A stretch of DNA of 64,000 nt from the NCBI GenBank assembly GCA_958299035.1, contig CATQJL010000326.1:448232-512231 (forward strand), written 5' to 3'. Made by a program: the position numbers and the translations under genes. This DNA is from Cylicocyclus nassatus. Lineage: Eukaryota > Nematoda > Chromadorea > Rhabditida > Strongylidae. Under the pieces are notes generated by a model that worked only from the letters and a program-made list of their open reading frames with translations, searched no databases and was not told the origin of the DNA. Positions 22,975 to 34,944 of this stretch are shown here, in pieces; the first letter of the stretch is position 1, and each line of letters opens with the position of its first letter.

Positions 22975-22980
22975 TACTTT

Positions 22981-23270
22981 GAAAAAATGGAGTTTTAGTA
23001 CGTTGCTAACATGAAAATAGAGATTAAGAGCCTTGATATGACCAGCAGTTTTCTACAGCTGGGTTCAGAACAACGAGGAAAGCTGTACCAAAGCCAAATG
23101 CCCCATGCCCCGAGTTCGGGGTAGCGAGGCAGCGCGAAAAATGGAAACACTGTCTGTAGCGCATGCACGCGCTGCTTACGTCGTTCATTGCGGGTTTGGC
23201 GTCGGGCAGCGTGTAACTTCTGCGACCGCTGTGATTCGTTTTGGGCGGCCAAGAACCCTCCATTTTAATG
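22981..23270. repeat. Partial relative of the 30765-32099 element
   Basis: The order ATAGAGATTAAGAGC, TGGGTTCAGAACAACGAGGA and AAGCCAAATGCCCC is the reverse complement of 31380-31500. No terminal repeats are visible. Confidence 0.5.
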
Positions 23271-23409
23271 ACTGATTTTCTCCTGTTTACTCTTCTTTAG
23301 CAATCAGCTTCCAGAAGGTCATGGTATTCAAGACAAATACAAAAACGAAATCAACTCCCTTGTTTTTCCCCAGTTCTGAACGGCGAATTCGGAAACGAAA
23401 ACCTGTAAT

Positions 23410-24723
23410 TTTATATATAAAGCTGAATGTCCGTTTGCCTGTATGTCTGTACAGGGTGCGCCACAATTATTTGCGCGTGTATCATTAAGCGCCATACGAA
23501 CATATGACCGGCTCAGCCAGCGCTCAAACTTGATATTGTTTTCTTGGTTCTACAACATTGTATCCTAGTTGAAAAAGGTAAAATTGCCTGTTTTCCTTTT
23601 CGGTAAAAATTCATAATATTTCTCTGACTTTGTCGCGTGTTGCACGCGGTTAGAGGCCCACAAACTTGCCCAGTATGTATCTTTTTAGTGATCGCTTCTC
23701 TCAGGCGAAGAATTCGCCATAAAATAGATGTAATCTTTGACACTGAGGTTCGGAATCTTTAGGAGCATTCAAAACAAAAATTTTGACTATTTAATAATTT
23801 GCGTCAGCTTACGTTTTTTCTGTCACGAACATTGCTTTTTGCAATTCTTACTTCTTTAAATAAGGAGCGATTTAGGATCTTGATAGTGCTTTTTGTAGAT
23901 TATGCTTACGGCATTCTGCTACATTAAATCCAGACCAAATTTCTCATTGCCATTGTTGTGGCATTACTTTGAATATTTTGGCGTAAATAATTTTGGCGCA
24001 CCCTGTATGTATGTGTGTACGTATGTTCCGAATAAAAATTCTATTTTTGAATCGATTTGGACCAAACTTGGCAAACATACACTTCGAGGCGGGGCGGGTG
24101 TCGCAGGCTGCCTTTCGTTATCGATCGATATTGATTTTATCGATTTTTATCGATTTTCTGCAAGGTTCTACCTACGGGGCTGGGAGTTGGCGCAGGGGGT
24201 AATCGAGCATGCGATTAGGAATACAATATTAGTTTTTGAAATTATCCATCAGTTTTACCGATTTCATCGATTTTTTGCAAAGCTTGAACTACAGGGTTGA
24301 GAGTTGGCACAGGGGGGTAAGTGAGCATGTTGATTAAAATTCAATATTGGTTTTTAGAATTGTTCATTACTTTTATCGATTTTAACGATTTTTTTTTCAA
24401 ATTTTTTGCAAAAAATGCAATTTTTTGTCAAGTTCGAGCTACGGGGCTGGGATTTGGCACAGGGAGGTAATCGAGCATGCTGATTACGATTACAATATTT
24501 TTGATACTACTTATTACTTTTATCGATTTTATCGATTTTTCAAAATTTAAGCTGAAGGGCTGGGAGTTGGCACAGGTCGGTAAGTGGCTATGCTGATTTC
24601 GAAAACAACGCAGGGAACGGGAAATGAAGTGTAGAAGTCGGCACAGGAAAAGGCTGTACAGGGATGGGGATGGGAACTTTATTACAGTGTTTTGACAGGT
24701 CCGAGCGGAGCGGGTCCAGCTAG
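23410..24723 (+). mobile_element. Nonautonomous Helitron split by a TA-target element
   Basis: It starts TTATATATAAAGCTGAATGT and ends GGTCCGAGCGGAGCGGGTCC, AGCTAG before T. It resumes its microsatellite block (TATGTATGTGTGTACG) after the insertion at 23452-24005. Confidence 0.75.
23452..24005. mobile_element. Tc1/mariner-type MITE (CAGGGTGCGCC)
   Basis: The ends CAGGGTGCGCCACAATTATT and AATAATTTTGGCGCACCCTG are inverted and flanked by TA. CAGGGTG-type ends with a TA duplication are common in Tc1-like elements. Noncoding, 554 bp. Confidence 0.85.
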
Positions 24724-24814
24724 TTCAGGATAATGCCAAGAGAATGATTTCAAAACTACTATAACGTTCCTACCCGATGCTAATTTCTCGTTTTTCCTTC
24801 TCTAAATTTTTTTT

Positions 24815-24880
24815 AGACAATCTTCACTTATTATAAGGGACAAGATCTTGCGGTCCAATCTCTAGACTATCGAAGATATG
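24815..24880. repeat. End fragment of the CATACCTTCGATA element
   Basis: TCTCTAGACTATCGAAGATATG, split as TCTCTAGACTATCG and AAGATATG, matches the right end of 30765-32099. The preceding AATCTTCACTTATT is also similar. The other end was not found. Confidence 0.5.
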
Positions 24881-25185
24881 CAAACACTACAAAAGATCGC
24901 TTAGACTTGAATCTACCATAATCTCAGAGACAGCACACCTGCCACTGCGTTATGCCTACCCGAACGTTAAGTTTGGGCACAAAGGGCTATGCAAGCAAAG
25001 CGTCCGTGACTTACCCTTGAGAACGCTTGAGTCGCTCCTAGAAGCGTTCAGCAAATAATGAGGATAGATCTGGGGTCAGCGTTCCAAGCTCTCACTAACA
25101 GTATGTGCAAGGTAGCGGCCTCTTGGACTTCGTAACCTATGCCAGAACACAAGGCATAGGTGTCCAATGAACAAGTCCTAGTTGA

Positions 25186-25245
25186 AGCGAAATTCAATAG
25201 TGCTACACCTCTGCCTCGCAGAGGTGTAGCACTAGTGAATTTCGC
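25186..25245. repeat. Near-perfect hairpin, 28-29 bp stem
   Basis: AGCGAAATTCAATAGTGCTA continuing CACCTCTGC is followed by a 3-nt loop and the inverted partner, with a single mismatch. It lies next to the TTCGAA foldback boundary. Confidence 0.8.
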
Positions 25246-25989
25246 TAGTTCTTCGCACTAGTCTACTGTAGTTAGAACCGAATATTTGCATCCAAATAAT
25301 TTGATTGAAATATTCGAACAGTCAAATATTCGAGAAAGTCCATTTATTGATTATTCGAATATCGAGTAATTGGAAAAGGTCCATTATTCAAATAATTCAT
25401 TCATCCAACGAATTGGAAAAATGACTTATTCGAATAGTCGAATATTCGAGGAATTCTAACAAGGGAAGTTCACTCAGTCGCAGTGGCGATCCGGAAGATC
25501 TATACCAATGGATAAAACTCAAAAAGCTGGTCTCAGATATACCTTCTATATCTGCTTCATTGTTTTAAAAAAGTTATGAGCTTCTCTAAAGCCAAATTTT
25601 AGTGCACTTTGAGTCGCAAAATCAAGATAATCTCTACAAAAAAGTGTGCAAGCTTAAGCAAACTCCTTAGTAAGCATTGTAGGTCTAAGTCGAGTTCATC
25701 CGAATGTTTTCGATGTTTTTCGACCATGTTGTTCATTTACAGGTCATCATTTCATTCCTAGATCACACTTCCATCATGTGTACAAAAAAGCTCCGTAACT
25801 TCCGTCTAGAAAAACGCGTCGCGTAGGAAATTTTTTGGAAACTACCAATGGATAGAACGTAAAAAGATGTTTTCAAATATATCTTTAATATCTGCGACGC
25901 ATTCTTCTAGATGGATGTTATGGGCTTCTTTGTATATATAATGGAAGTGTGATCTAGAAAGGAAATGGTGACCTGTGGATAAACAACAT

Positions 25990-26577
25990 CTCAGATAATC
26001 GCCGGGGGCAGGCGGCCATGCGATTTATGGGCGGGCGGGCACCGAAAAAATAGTTCGCTGATTTCTTGCGGTCCGCTTGCAGACATTTGGGAAAATTTTA
26101 GCGAAATTTTAGACGAATGCTTGAAGAACGATCGCGGCTTCCTTATAGATTAGTTGCGGCGCAGTGGCCGCATTCTCGCGGACTTTCGCGAGAGTATGCA
26201 AAATTTTCGAGGGGCGCACGGTTCTTTGTGGAAGACCGCGCAGCCCCCAGGTACTTTCCGCTGAGAGAAAGTACCTCAAACTTGAGTAACTAAACCAACG
26301 GTGACACCTCCGCCACATAGAGTCTTACCTGTGCTCGGCGTATGCCCGAAACTGCTTGAAAAGAGTCCGAGCGCTTGCTGAAATTGGCCAGCGTTCGCTG
26401 AAAGAAATAATTTGCCGAGCGCTTGCATAAAATACTGTATTGCTGCCCGCTGGCAGATTATACGACCGTAAAGGAAATGCCGCCAGCTGAAGGTTTGGCC
26501 ACGCCCCAAAATTCTGTTGATCGCTTGCAGAAAAGCGCGAGTTTGCGGACCGCCCCTGCCCCCGGCGATTATCTGAG
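25990..26577 (-). mobile_element. SL element copy D
   Basis: Both termini are intact (CTCAGATAATCGCCGGGGGC; GGCGATTATCTGAG). AT is duplicated on both sides. The opposite foldback arm supplies the uninterrupted target (ACAACATGGTCG in complement), which contains a single AT there. This confirms a 2-bp duplication. Confidence 0.92.
26172..26296 (-). ncRNA. Spliced-leader (SL1-like) RNA gene, copy D
   Basis: The exon begins GGTTTAGTTACTCAAG and keeps TTTGAG|GT; it has two differences from SL1 (bases 7 and 12), as in copy A. Stem-loop 1 and the Sm-type site AAAATTTTGCA are intact. The 3' hairpin pairs with small differences (CTCTCGCG/CGCGAGAA). Confidence 0.7.
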
Positions 26578-27113
26578 ATGGTCGGAAAACACTCGAAAAC
26601 GTTCGGATGAACTCGAATTAAACCTACAATGCTTACTAAGTGGTTTGCTTAAGCTTGCACACTTTTGTGTAGCGATTATTGATTTTTGCGACTCAAAATG
26701 CACGAAAATTTGGCTTTAGAAAAGCTCATTACTCTTTTCAGAACAATGCGTCGCAGATGTAGAAGGTATATCTGAGATCAGCGTTTTAAGCTCTATCCAT
26801 TGGTATAGATCTCCTTCTGAATCGCCATTTCGACTAAGTGAACTTCCCTTGTAAGAGACATTTATCCGAATATTTGAATATTCAAGAAGTTTCGAACAAC
26901 AGTTGTTTGAATATCCGATTAATCGAAAAATGTACTTAAATACTCGAATATTGCATTCGAATATACGATCAAATTCGGTTATTCGAATATCCGAAAAATC
27001 GAATTTTCGAGTGTGCCCGTATTTAAATATTAAATTCGAATGCTGTGAAATCGGAAATCGAAATTCGAAATTTTACCGAAACGAAATTAATTGGTAATCA
27101 TTCGTTCGAACAC

Positions 27114-27144
<31 letters not shown>

Positions 27145-27155
27145 TACACATACAT

Positions 27156-28721
27156 ACGTACAAAAAGAAACTATGCTCAAATTTTTTTCAAAAAGTTGGG
27201 TAATTAAACCGGCCGCCGAGCCGGGAAGACCCCATTTTTGCACTCTGACATGGTCCCTGCCGCCAGGGACGTCTACAAGGAGAGCATCTACAACCCGAAC
27301 CCAGGACCTTCTATATAGTGTATTGCCGCGCTCAATCGCTCGATTGAGTTCGGTCAAAGTGCATTGAGGTTCGTTGGCGGCCCATCCCTTTTGGCCGACC
27401 CGCCCCCTCCGTTGGAAACCCCGCCCACTCGGTCAAAATGGCCTGCACGCTCCTGTAGGACTAGATACATACATACAAAAAGAAACTATGCTCAGATTTT
27501 TTTCAAAAAGTTGGGTAATTAAACCGGCCGCCGAGCCGGGAAGACCCCATTTTGCACTCTGACGTGGTCCCTGCCGCCAGGGACGTCTACAAGGAGAGCA
27601 TCTACAACCCGAACCCAGGACCTTCTATATAGTGTATTGCCGCGCCCAATCGCTCGATTGAGTTCGGTCAAAGTGCATTGAGGTTCGTTGGCGGCCCATC
27701 CCTTTTGGCCGACCCGCCCCCTCCGTTGGAAACCCCGCCCACTCGGTCAAAATGGCCTGCACGCTCCTGTAGGACTAGATACATACATACAAAAAGAAAC
27801 TATGCTCAGATTTTTTTCAAAAAGTTGGGTAATTAAACCGGCCGCCGGGAAGACCCCATTTTTGCACTCTGACGTGGTCCCTGCCGCCAGGGACGTCTAC
27901 AAGGAGAGCATCTACAACCCGAACCCAGGACCTTCTATATAGTGTATTGCCGCGCCCAATCGCTCGATTGAGTTCGGTCAAAGTGCATTGAGGTTCGTTG
28001 GCGGCCCATCCCTTTTGGCCGACCCGCCCCCTCCGTTGGAAACCCCGCCCACTCGGTCAAAATGGCCTGCACGCTCCTGTAGGACTAGATACATACATAC
28101 AAAAAGAAACTATGCTCAGATTTTTTTCAAAAAGTTGGGTAATTAAACCGGCCGCCGAGCCGGGAAGACCCCATTTTGCACTCTGACGTGGTCCCTGCCG
28201 CCAGGGACGTCTACAAGGAGAGCATCTACAACCCGAACCCAGCACCTTCTATATAGTGTATTGCCGCGCCCAATCGCTCGATTGAGTTCGGTCAAAGTGC
28301 ATTGAGGTTCGTTGGCGGTCCATCCCTTTTGGCCGACCCGCCCCCTCCGTTGGAAACCCCGCCCACTCGGTCAAAATGGCCTGCACGCTCCTGTAGGACT
28401 AGATACATACATACAAAAAGAAACTATGCTCAGATTTTTTTCAAAAAGTTGGGTAATTAAACCGGCCGCCGAGCCGGGAAGACCCCATTTTGCACTCTGA
28501 CGTGGTCCCTGCCGCCAGGGACGTCTACAAGGAGAGCATCTACAACCCGAACCCAGCACCTTCTATATAGTGTATTGCCGCGCCCAATCGCTCGATTGAG
28601 TTCGGTCAAAGTGCATTGAGGTTCGTTGGCGGTCCATCCCTTTTGGCCGACCCGCCCCCTCCGTTGGAAACCCCGCCCACTCGGTCAAAATGGCCTGCAC
28701 GCTCCTGTAGGACTAGATACA
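27156..28721. repeat. Tandem array, five units of about 314 bp, tRNA-derived SINE-like
   Basis: Five units start at ACATAC AAAAAGAAACTATG near 27156, 27470, 27784, 28094 and 28408. They are over 95% identical by eye; unit 3 lacks a few bases at the CCGAGCC site. On the minus strand each has CTCAATCGAGCGATTGGG (weak A-box-like) and GGTTCGGGTTG (B-box-like). Each also has an SL1-like string GGTTTAATTACCCAA. A (TGTATG)-type tail ends each unit. The repeated 62-residue plus-strand frame is a by-product of the tandem repeat. Confidence 0.8.
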
Positions 28722-28740
28722 TACATATACACATATACAC

Positions 28741-29105
28741 CAGTGGCGGACCCAGGGGGGGGGGGCGCCCCCCCCCCCGAGAATGGGTCGCGAAATTTTT
28801 GAAACTTATCTATATGGGTTGTAAAAATGTGCAAACGACTTGTTTGCACTTGAAAATAATTGAAATAATTTTTAAAATTTTTTAAAAATTCGTTTTAGCC
28901 TTATAAAAATTTTTTTTCGGGGGCGTGGCTGACGCCAGGCCCCCTTTTTTCAGACTTTAGGGGTCGGGGACCCGCAAAAATTTGGAGAAGCACCCCAAAA
29001 AATTTTTCGGAGTGCGTGGCTAACGCCACGCACCTTCTTTAGAAAAAAATTTTTGTCGCGCCCCCCCCCCCTCCCCCCCGAAAAAAATTTCTCGGACCGC
29101 CACTG
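28741..29105. mobile_element. hAT-like MITE (CAGTGGCGGACC)
   Basis: The ends CAGTGGCGGACCCAG and CTCGGACCGCCACTG are inverted. Both sides carry ATATACAC, an 8-bp duplication, though it lies in a microsatellite. The interior contains GTGCGTGGC(T)AACGCCACGCAC, shared with the relative at 57217-57526. Long C and G homopolymers adjoin the ends. Confidence 0.8.
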
Positions 29106-29189
29106 ATATACACATATACACATATACACATATACACATATACACATATACACATATACACATATACACATATACACATATACACATAT

Positions 29190-29258
<69 letters not shown>
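29106..29258. repeat. (ACATAT)n and (CA)n microsatellite
   Basis: Continues the CACATA tract into which the hAT-like MITE inserted. Confidence 0.95.
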
Positions 29259-29262
<4 letters not shown>

Positions 29263-29709
29263 TAAACAAACCTTAGCCCGTTATTATAAAGTCTTGATAA
29301 TTACTCGTCATTCTATTTTTGGTTGCTTAGAGCATATTCAGTAGCAAGGCGCTAGCACTTACACCATTGACGGTCGAAGAGAGGCTTATTTCAACGAAGT
29401 ATGACTGAATATTTTGCAAACAGTAAACACTGGAAAAAAACCTGTAGGTTCCAGTCTATCGTCCACAGATCCTTCATAAGAGGAGAACTTCAGTCGATTG
29501 ATTTCACGAACATTAGGGATGAAAAGATGTGCAAAGTATTTGTACCTGGAATGACCAAGTGAGATGTGCAAAAGCGGTAAATGAACGTTGAGTAGAGCCT
29601 GATCAAAGACAAAGGAGTTCCTCTAGGGGAGCAGTCGAATGCGGACGGTAATTCAAAGGGAAAAGTGCGCTTTCCGGGCAATTTAAAGACGATGTGATTG
29701 CCTTAGGCT
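29259..29709. other. No gene seen
   Basis: 450 bp of unique-looking sequence, no repeat termini and no long frame. Confidence 0.5.
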
Positions 29710-30395
29710 TAAGGCATACCTCCCGCGATTCCAGTGGCGCACGATTCCCAACTCGGACATATGTTCCAATTCCGCAGCGCACACGCGCCCTTTAATACGC
29801 GGTCGCACTGCGTCTGTGTTAGATGGAGGCTGCGACGAATCGTGGACCATTTTTGGACGGGCATACTCTCAGCAGGGAATCGTCGCGACAGCTCCAACTC
29901 AGCGATGTCGCCGTCGCTAAATCCGACCCAGCGATGGGCAAGTCGCTCGAATGTCTTCTTCTTTGTAAAAATTTTTTTTTTGCAAATGCGAATTTGATTT
30001 AGATTACTCCAACATATACACACGATTCTTCTCTGTGTGCGAGAAGGATGGTCATCGAACATTCCACACTATCAATCATTGAGTACACACATGCAAAGTA
30101 CATAGTATGGAGTGCTTTTCATATGTCACCTCACCCTCTGTGTTACCATCTAATGTTCTCGCAATGCACTAATCATCTTCCGTTCCTACTTTTTTTTCAC
30201 AAATGGTGACCAAGTCTCAAATCTTCTTGCTATGATCTCTGGAGCAGAATAGATGTGCATTGTCGGTTGCTCAGGCATCTATGTATAATGAAAAGGAAAG
30301 TGAAAAAACTATTATTAAATTATTATTCCTACAATTTCAACCTTGCCCGCCAAGCACGCATGGTTTCGCCCATTCGCTTTGGTATTTTCCTCTTT

Positions 30396-33096
30396 AAGCC
30401 CGTATGCACGTACGTCCCCGCTGGGGAGGGGAAGGGAGCTGGATCCCCAGGTGAACGATCCCCTCCGCCGACCCCCGCCATGACAGAGGGGAGGGAAGCG
30501 ATCCCCTCCCCTGCACCCAAGCGGGGATGGTGTGAATGGTTTCAGAGGTATTGATCGAGCGAACCCCAGTGCATACGGGGTTCGAATGGGGGAGGGAATC
30601 CCTTCCCCTCTCCCACTCGAACCCCGTATGCGCGAATCTAACTCAACAACACGGGGGAGGGGATCGACATCCCCTACAACGGAGTAGGGGTTCGATGGTG
30701 TAGGTCAAGCCAGAGAAGGAGTATTCTAATTTCAATCAATTATTACAAAGCATTTCGTTCAAAACATACCTTCGATACATAGAGCCACGTACTCTGGTAA
30801 CCTTCACTTTGAGTGTCATGAGAGGACACAACCTTCACCTGGAGAGGTACAAGTCATCCGGGGCGAAGCCCCGGATATTATGACATAACTAATGACTAAC
30901 TATGTAAGGATGAATGTGAATGAGGCATATAGTAGTGACATCCAAAGGAAAGCTCAAAAAACCGAAAGATTGCGTTTTCATGGCCTTTTTTGCTGAAAAG
31001 AGGGTTTTTCTTCAAAAATTCAGTTAGAAATTAGGATAAAACTTATCAGTTAACCTTTCTATAGACTGCGATTGAGCGTTGGAGGTTCATGAAAGCCGCT
31101 GGAGTTCAACAAAAACGAGAAACTGCGCTGAAACCTTGCGCAGAGAGTCCCCACATAAATGCTGGTCTATCTCGTTATGGAGTGAGATTCAAGACTTGCG
31201 ACGTTGTCGGTGCTCCTGGTCGTGTCATGAGGATCACAACGATATATAATATTATAGGGTTTCGTTATGACCCCGCGGAGATCAATGACCAGAGCCAAAT
31301 GCCTCGCCGGCTCTGGTCTCTCTCCGCTGCTCGTCTGCGTCTCCGCGCGCTGCGCGCTACCTCGCTACCCCAAGCGCGGGGCGCGGGGCATTTGGCTCTG
31401 GTACCCTTTTCTTCGCTGTTTCGAACCCAATTTTAGCAAGCTATATATCATTTTGAAGCTCTTGATCTCTATTTTTACGCTGACAACGTCGCAGGACTCC
31501 TTTTTATGATTTAAACAAGAAATCCGGCAAAAACCTTATTTTTGAAAATCTCTCGTTTTTCTCTTAGTTTGACTCTTTTCACGCAGTTTTTTTGTGTAGT
31601 CGATAGGTCTTGTTTCTGTCTATAATGTAGACAACGTCGCCGAGCTTATTTCTTTGCTTATGCCGCTTTTTTTGTAGAAATTACTAAAAAATGCGTTTTT
31701 CTTTACCTTATTCTTTTTCAGTAGTTTCGCAACGAATTTTCTCCAGCTTGGACGATACTTGCTCAGAATGATGAGCGGAAGAATCCAGACAACGTCGCAG
31801 GGTACAAGAGGGACGGCGCGGGGGTAAAAATTTAAAGGACGCATCAAAAATCAAAACCCCGTGTTGCGAATTGCTGGTCCTAGAGCGAAAACTTGCACTC
31901 TGTAAAGCCGCCAAATGAAAGATTTCAAATCTTATTGCAGCGTTTTTATCCGGTTTACAGCCGTTTCTTTTGCTTTTTAGTCTGTTTTACGTCATATTCT
32001 CTTCTCTAATCTTCTTTGAACAACCTTCACCATTTGTGACGTCAGATGTTCAAACAACCTTCACTTTTGGCGCCCTGTCTCTAGACTATCGAAGGTATGG
32101 TTCAAAATAATGAAGGATTTTCTACGGGAGCCGGGTTATCTCTCAGCGACCTGTAGCTTGCAGTTTTAACTCTTTCTTCCATATTCGCTTCTTGTAAAAA
32201 AAATCCCGGACATATATCTGCCAGTTTCGAATATCTGTAGAAGTTTGAAACCATTCACGAGAGTTGCGCATTTTCTACTTGACATGATTGTTTTATCCAT
32301 AAAAGCTGGTACAACATACTGTAATTATCACATTATATGATAAATTTTCTTCATCTTGTTATTCTAACGTAAAACTGCTTTGAATAAAATGAAAATTAGC
32401 AGAATCGCGTGCTTCTGAGTAGAGATCCTCGGGGGAGTGATCCCTTCCCCAGCGTTCCCCTTGTGCATAACAGGGATGGCCGCTAGGGATCACTCCCCTG
32501 GGATAAAGGACGATATGCAGCTGATAACTACAGCGTTTATGAAGAGCTGGCACAATTTGCATCTTCTGTTATGTGTTAAAATACTGCTTTGAGCGTCCGC
32601 GCGGCACCCCCACCCCCCCCCCCTTTCCGGCAGCATAACGTCTTCTACCCATTCCCTTGCAGAGACACATCAACTTCTGTAGTTCAACATTTTTACGCTG
32701 AAATGGAGCAGCATGAGCGAAAGTGGGCAGCATCCAAGAAAGCAGGAACATAATGGGAGTAGAAAAATCATTTTTGGTGCGCCGAGCGCAGTCACTGCAT
32801 ATGCGCATTCCGCAACCCTAAATTATTGAAAGTGAGGAGATGAAGATGAGTTGCAGTCGATATGAAATAAGAAAGAATTTTTCATAGAAAATTTGAAAGC
32901 AAGATGATTTCCCCGCTTGATCCCCTCTTGTGCATAAGGGGGTTCACTTCCCCTGCCCACAGGGGATCCCTTGTCCGATATTGTCTTTGTGCATACGGGG
33001 CTTCGCGCGGGGAGGGAAGGGGATCCCCAGCGGGGATCATTTCAATGGTATAACGCACATCCCCTCCCCGCGGGGATGTACGTGCATACGGGCCTT
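30396..33096. mobile_element. AAGGCCC-ended element, copy 2
   Basis: The left end AAGCCCGTATGCACGTACGT mirrors the right end ACGTGCATACGGGCCTT. The body aligns with 2175-3770. It is interrupted at 30765-32099 by another element. Repeated CCCCGC(T/G)GGGGA palindromes mark both ends. Confidence 0.75.
30765..32099. mobile_element. TIR element with 8-bp duplication (CATACCTTCGATA)
   Basis: The ends CATACCTTCGATA and TATCGAAGGTATG are inverted. A perfect GTTCAAAA duplication lies at 30757-30764 and 32100-32107. The host repeat continues on both sides in register with copy 1 near 2370. The interior includes the inverted pair CCAGAGCCAAATGCCTCG / GCATTTGGCTCTGG. Confidence 0.85.
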
Positions 33097-33457
33097 AGAT
33101 TCGCTTGTAAGTGATAAGTTCAAGACATACACACCATGGCTCTGGAAGAGCGAAAGTTTGTCGGTTTTTTTTACAAATGCACATATACCTCGAAAAGGTG
33201 CCATATTTGACTCAAAGTATTCCCAAACTCATAGCATAAGACCACTGATGATGCATATGTTTTTTATCTCGACATTGTGTTATTTGACGTTTTTCTTCAT
33301 AATCACGTTCCTTTGGCGCATGAATGGATGCACTCAATAAATAATTAAAAATAAATAATCGTTTGCAGATTGGCAGACAAGAGCTCGTGTCGAAATAGCC
33401 TACCCAGAATTTTTTACAGAGCCGAAAGCATGATTTTACTGCTACAAAGCTGACATA

Positions 33458-33686
33458 TAGGGCTTATCGAATTGAGTGTCGTTTGCACCAGCATCTCCAT
33501 CTTCGCACTGGACTCTGCGTCTCTTCTGCGGCACATGTTCCCTAATCACTTCCAATCGATTGAGGCTCCACCTTTCCCACGCTCGCCCTGGGAAAGTGCT
33601 TAGAGAGCAGCCCCGCGGAAGAGACGCAGACTCCAGCGCGAAGATGGAGATGCTGGTGCAAACGACACTCAATTTGATAAGCCCTA
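33458..33686. mobile_element. Mariner-type foldback MITE (TAGGGCTTATC)
   Basis: About 75-bp inverted arms (TAGGGCTTATCGAATTGAGT at left) with TA flanks on each side, 229 bp total. Confidence 0.85.
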
Positions 33687-34070
33687 TATATGCCTACCAG
33701 ACTTGAAGAAAACTCACAACTTTATAAACCAGTTGTCGATTACATTGCAGATGTAACTATTGAACTTGCGCGGGTAGAAAAACGTTGGTAAATACTGGGA
33801 TGTGTGTGAATTCATATCCTTTCTCGTATGTAATATTTTCTTAAAAGCAGGCGCCTTATTTTGTTTGAATTCTCTCAAATAAATGCACTTCAGACAATTT
33901 AGTGCAAGTTTTTCAAAGGTGCGTATAATGCGATGTGGTGTGTGAGCGTCTAAAAAATTGTTTTGGGTATGTCCAGGAATCAAGAGCGATTTTCCCGCAG
34001 TGAACGGTCGTCCAGGTCTAGTCGCAGCGATCGAAAATCGTAACGACGGGGTCGCTGGAGGTATGCCTTA

Positions 34071-34944
34071 GGCCTTAGCGAACGCACGCGCAGCAAGGGT
34101 AAACATGGCGCGCTGAGGTAACTGTGGGGGGTACACCAGCAGTTGAACAAATGATTGAATTTTTGCATCTTGCTTCCTGTATATTATGGCGCAGTTAAAG
34201 TCCGCTCGTTGATTTCCTAATTCGAAATCAGAGAAGTGAAAAATCAACAAATGGTTTCGCGTAAGTCATGGGCGCTCCTCCAAGCGGCGGCGTACCGCTC
34301 CAAAGGTTCACTGCTACTTCTCCAGGCGCTTACCGCTTTCAAGGGCCTAAAATTCCGCCTTACAAGGTCCATCATTCTAGAGCCTGTCCATGGCCCTGAT
34401 TACATTTGTGAAATTGAAAGTGTGCACCCTCCCTCCTCTTCCCAAGAAAAAAAAAACGGATTTCTGAGAGTGCCTACCTTAAGAGCACAGGCAATTGTAC
34501 GAATACAAAAAAGCCACATTTCAAAATGCCTGTCTATCTTTGCTCTATCGTACGATCCGTGTAAATGGTCCAAAAAGGCACAAAAAACTATAAGAGCAAT
34601 ATACTGGTTGAAACAAAACTTTTGCGTAAGTCGAACACTTCATTCATTGCTTACCAAAATTCCTTACCAAATGTTCGTTCCAAGTTGTAAGTTAAGCAAC
34701 TAAGTGGAAAAAGCTTTACGTGCAAACGATATCCGCCATGGAGACGAAATTTAGTCGAAGGTGGGCGCATCAGAGCTTCTAGAGCGCTCATCGGTTCCGA
34801 AATAATAATCAATGCAGTGAGGCCTTGAATTATTGGAATAAAAGGTTGAATAAAGTTGTGACAACCCAAAGGATTTGAAACACTTATTATGAGCAATTTT
34901 GCATTTATGCAACATATGCGACACTAAAACTGCGAAGAAGTTAA
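34071..34944. other. Unique region with a weak plus-strand frame
   Basis: A 155-aa plus-strand frame (34236-34703) has no recognised domain and low-complexity serine/lysine stretches. I see no splice sites or homologous family, so I do not call it a gene. Confidence 0.35.

Larger units (their letters stand above)
25266..27105. mobile_element. TTCGAA-rich foldback, split by an SL element
   Basis: The outer 150-200 bp at each side are AT-rich ATTCGAATATTCGA-type sequence. Inside, about 480-bp arms are inverted: GGGAAGTTCACTCAGTCGCA / TTTCGACTAAGTGAACTTCCC, and GCATTGTAGG near 25675 with CCTACAATGC near 26620. The right arm is cut at 25990-26577 by SL element D. Confidence 0.7.
29710..34070. 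mobile_element. Outer TIR element (TAAGGCATACCTCC), host of a nest
   Basis: TAAGGCATACCTCCCGCGA on the left mirrors TCGCTGGAGGTATGCCTTA on the right, with one mismatch in 19. Inside it lie the AAGGCCC element (30396-33096) and a 229-bp mariner-type MITE. The remaining own sequence is about 1.4 kb. I could not define the target duplication. Confidence 0.5.

Noticed and set aside
27189..27210. Functional SL RNA gene in the 314-bp units
   Set aside because: Exon resembles SL1 at 19/22 but GT donor, Sm site and 3' hairpin are absent.
27374..28559. Five near-identical 62-residue frames as a repeated gene
   Set aside because: Same frame repeated with a tandem repeat; no conserved start context and the reverse frame is equally open.
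27156..28721. CRISPR array
   Set aside because: Units of 310-314 bp are identical throughout with no variable spacers; eukaryotic context.
34236..34703. 155-aa plus-strand frame as a gene
   Set aside because: No domain, splice or conservation evidence; composition compatible with chance.
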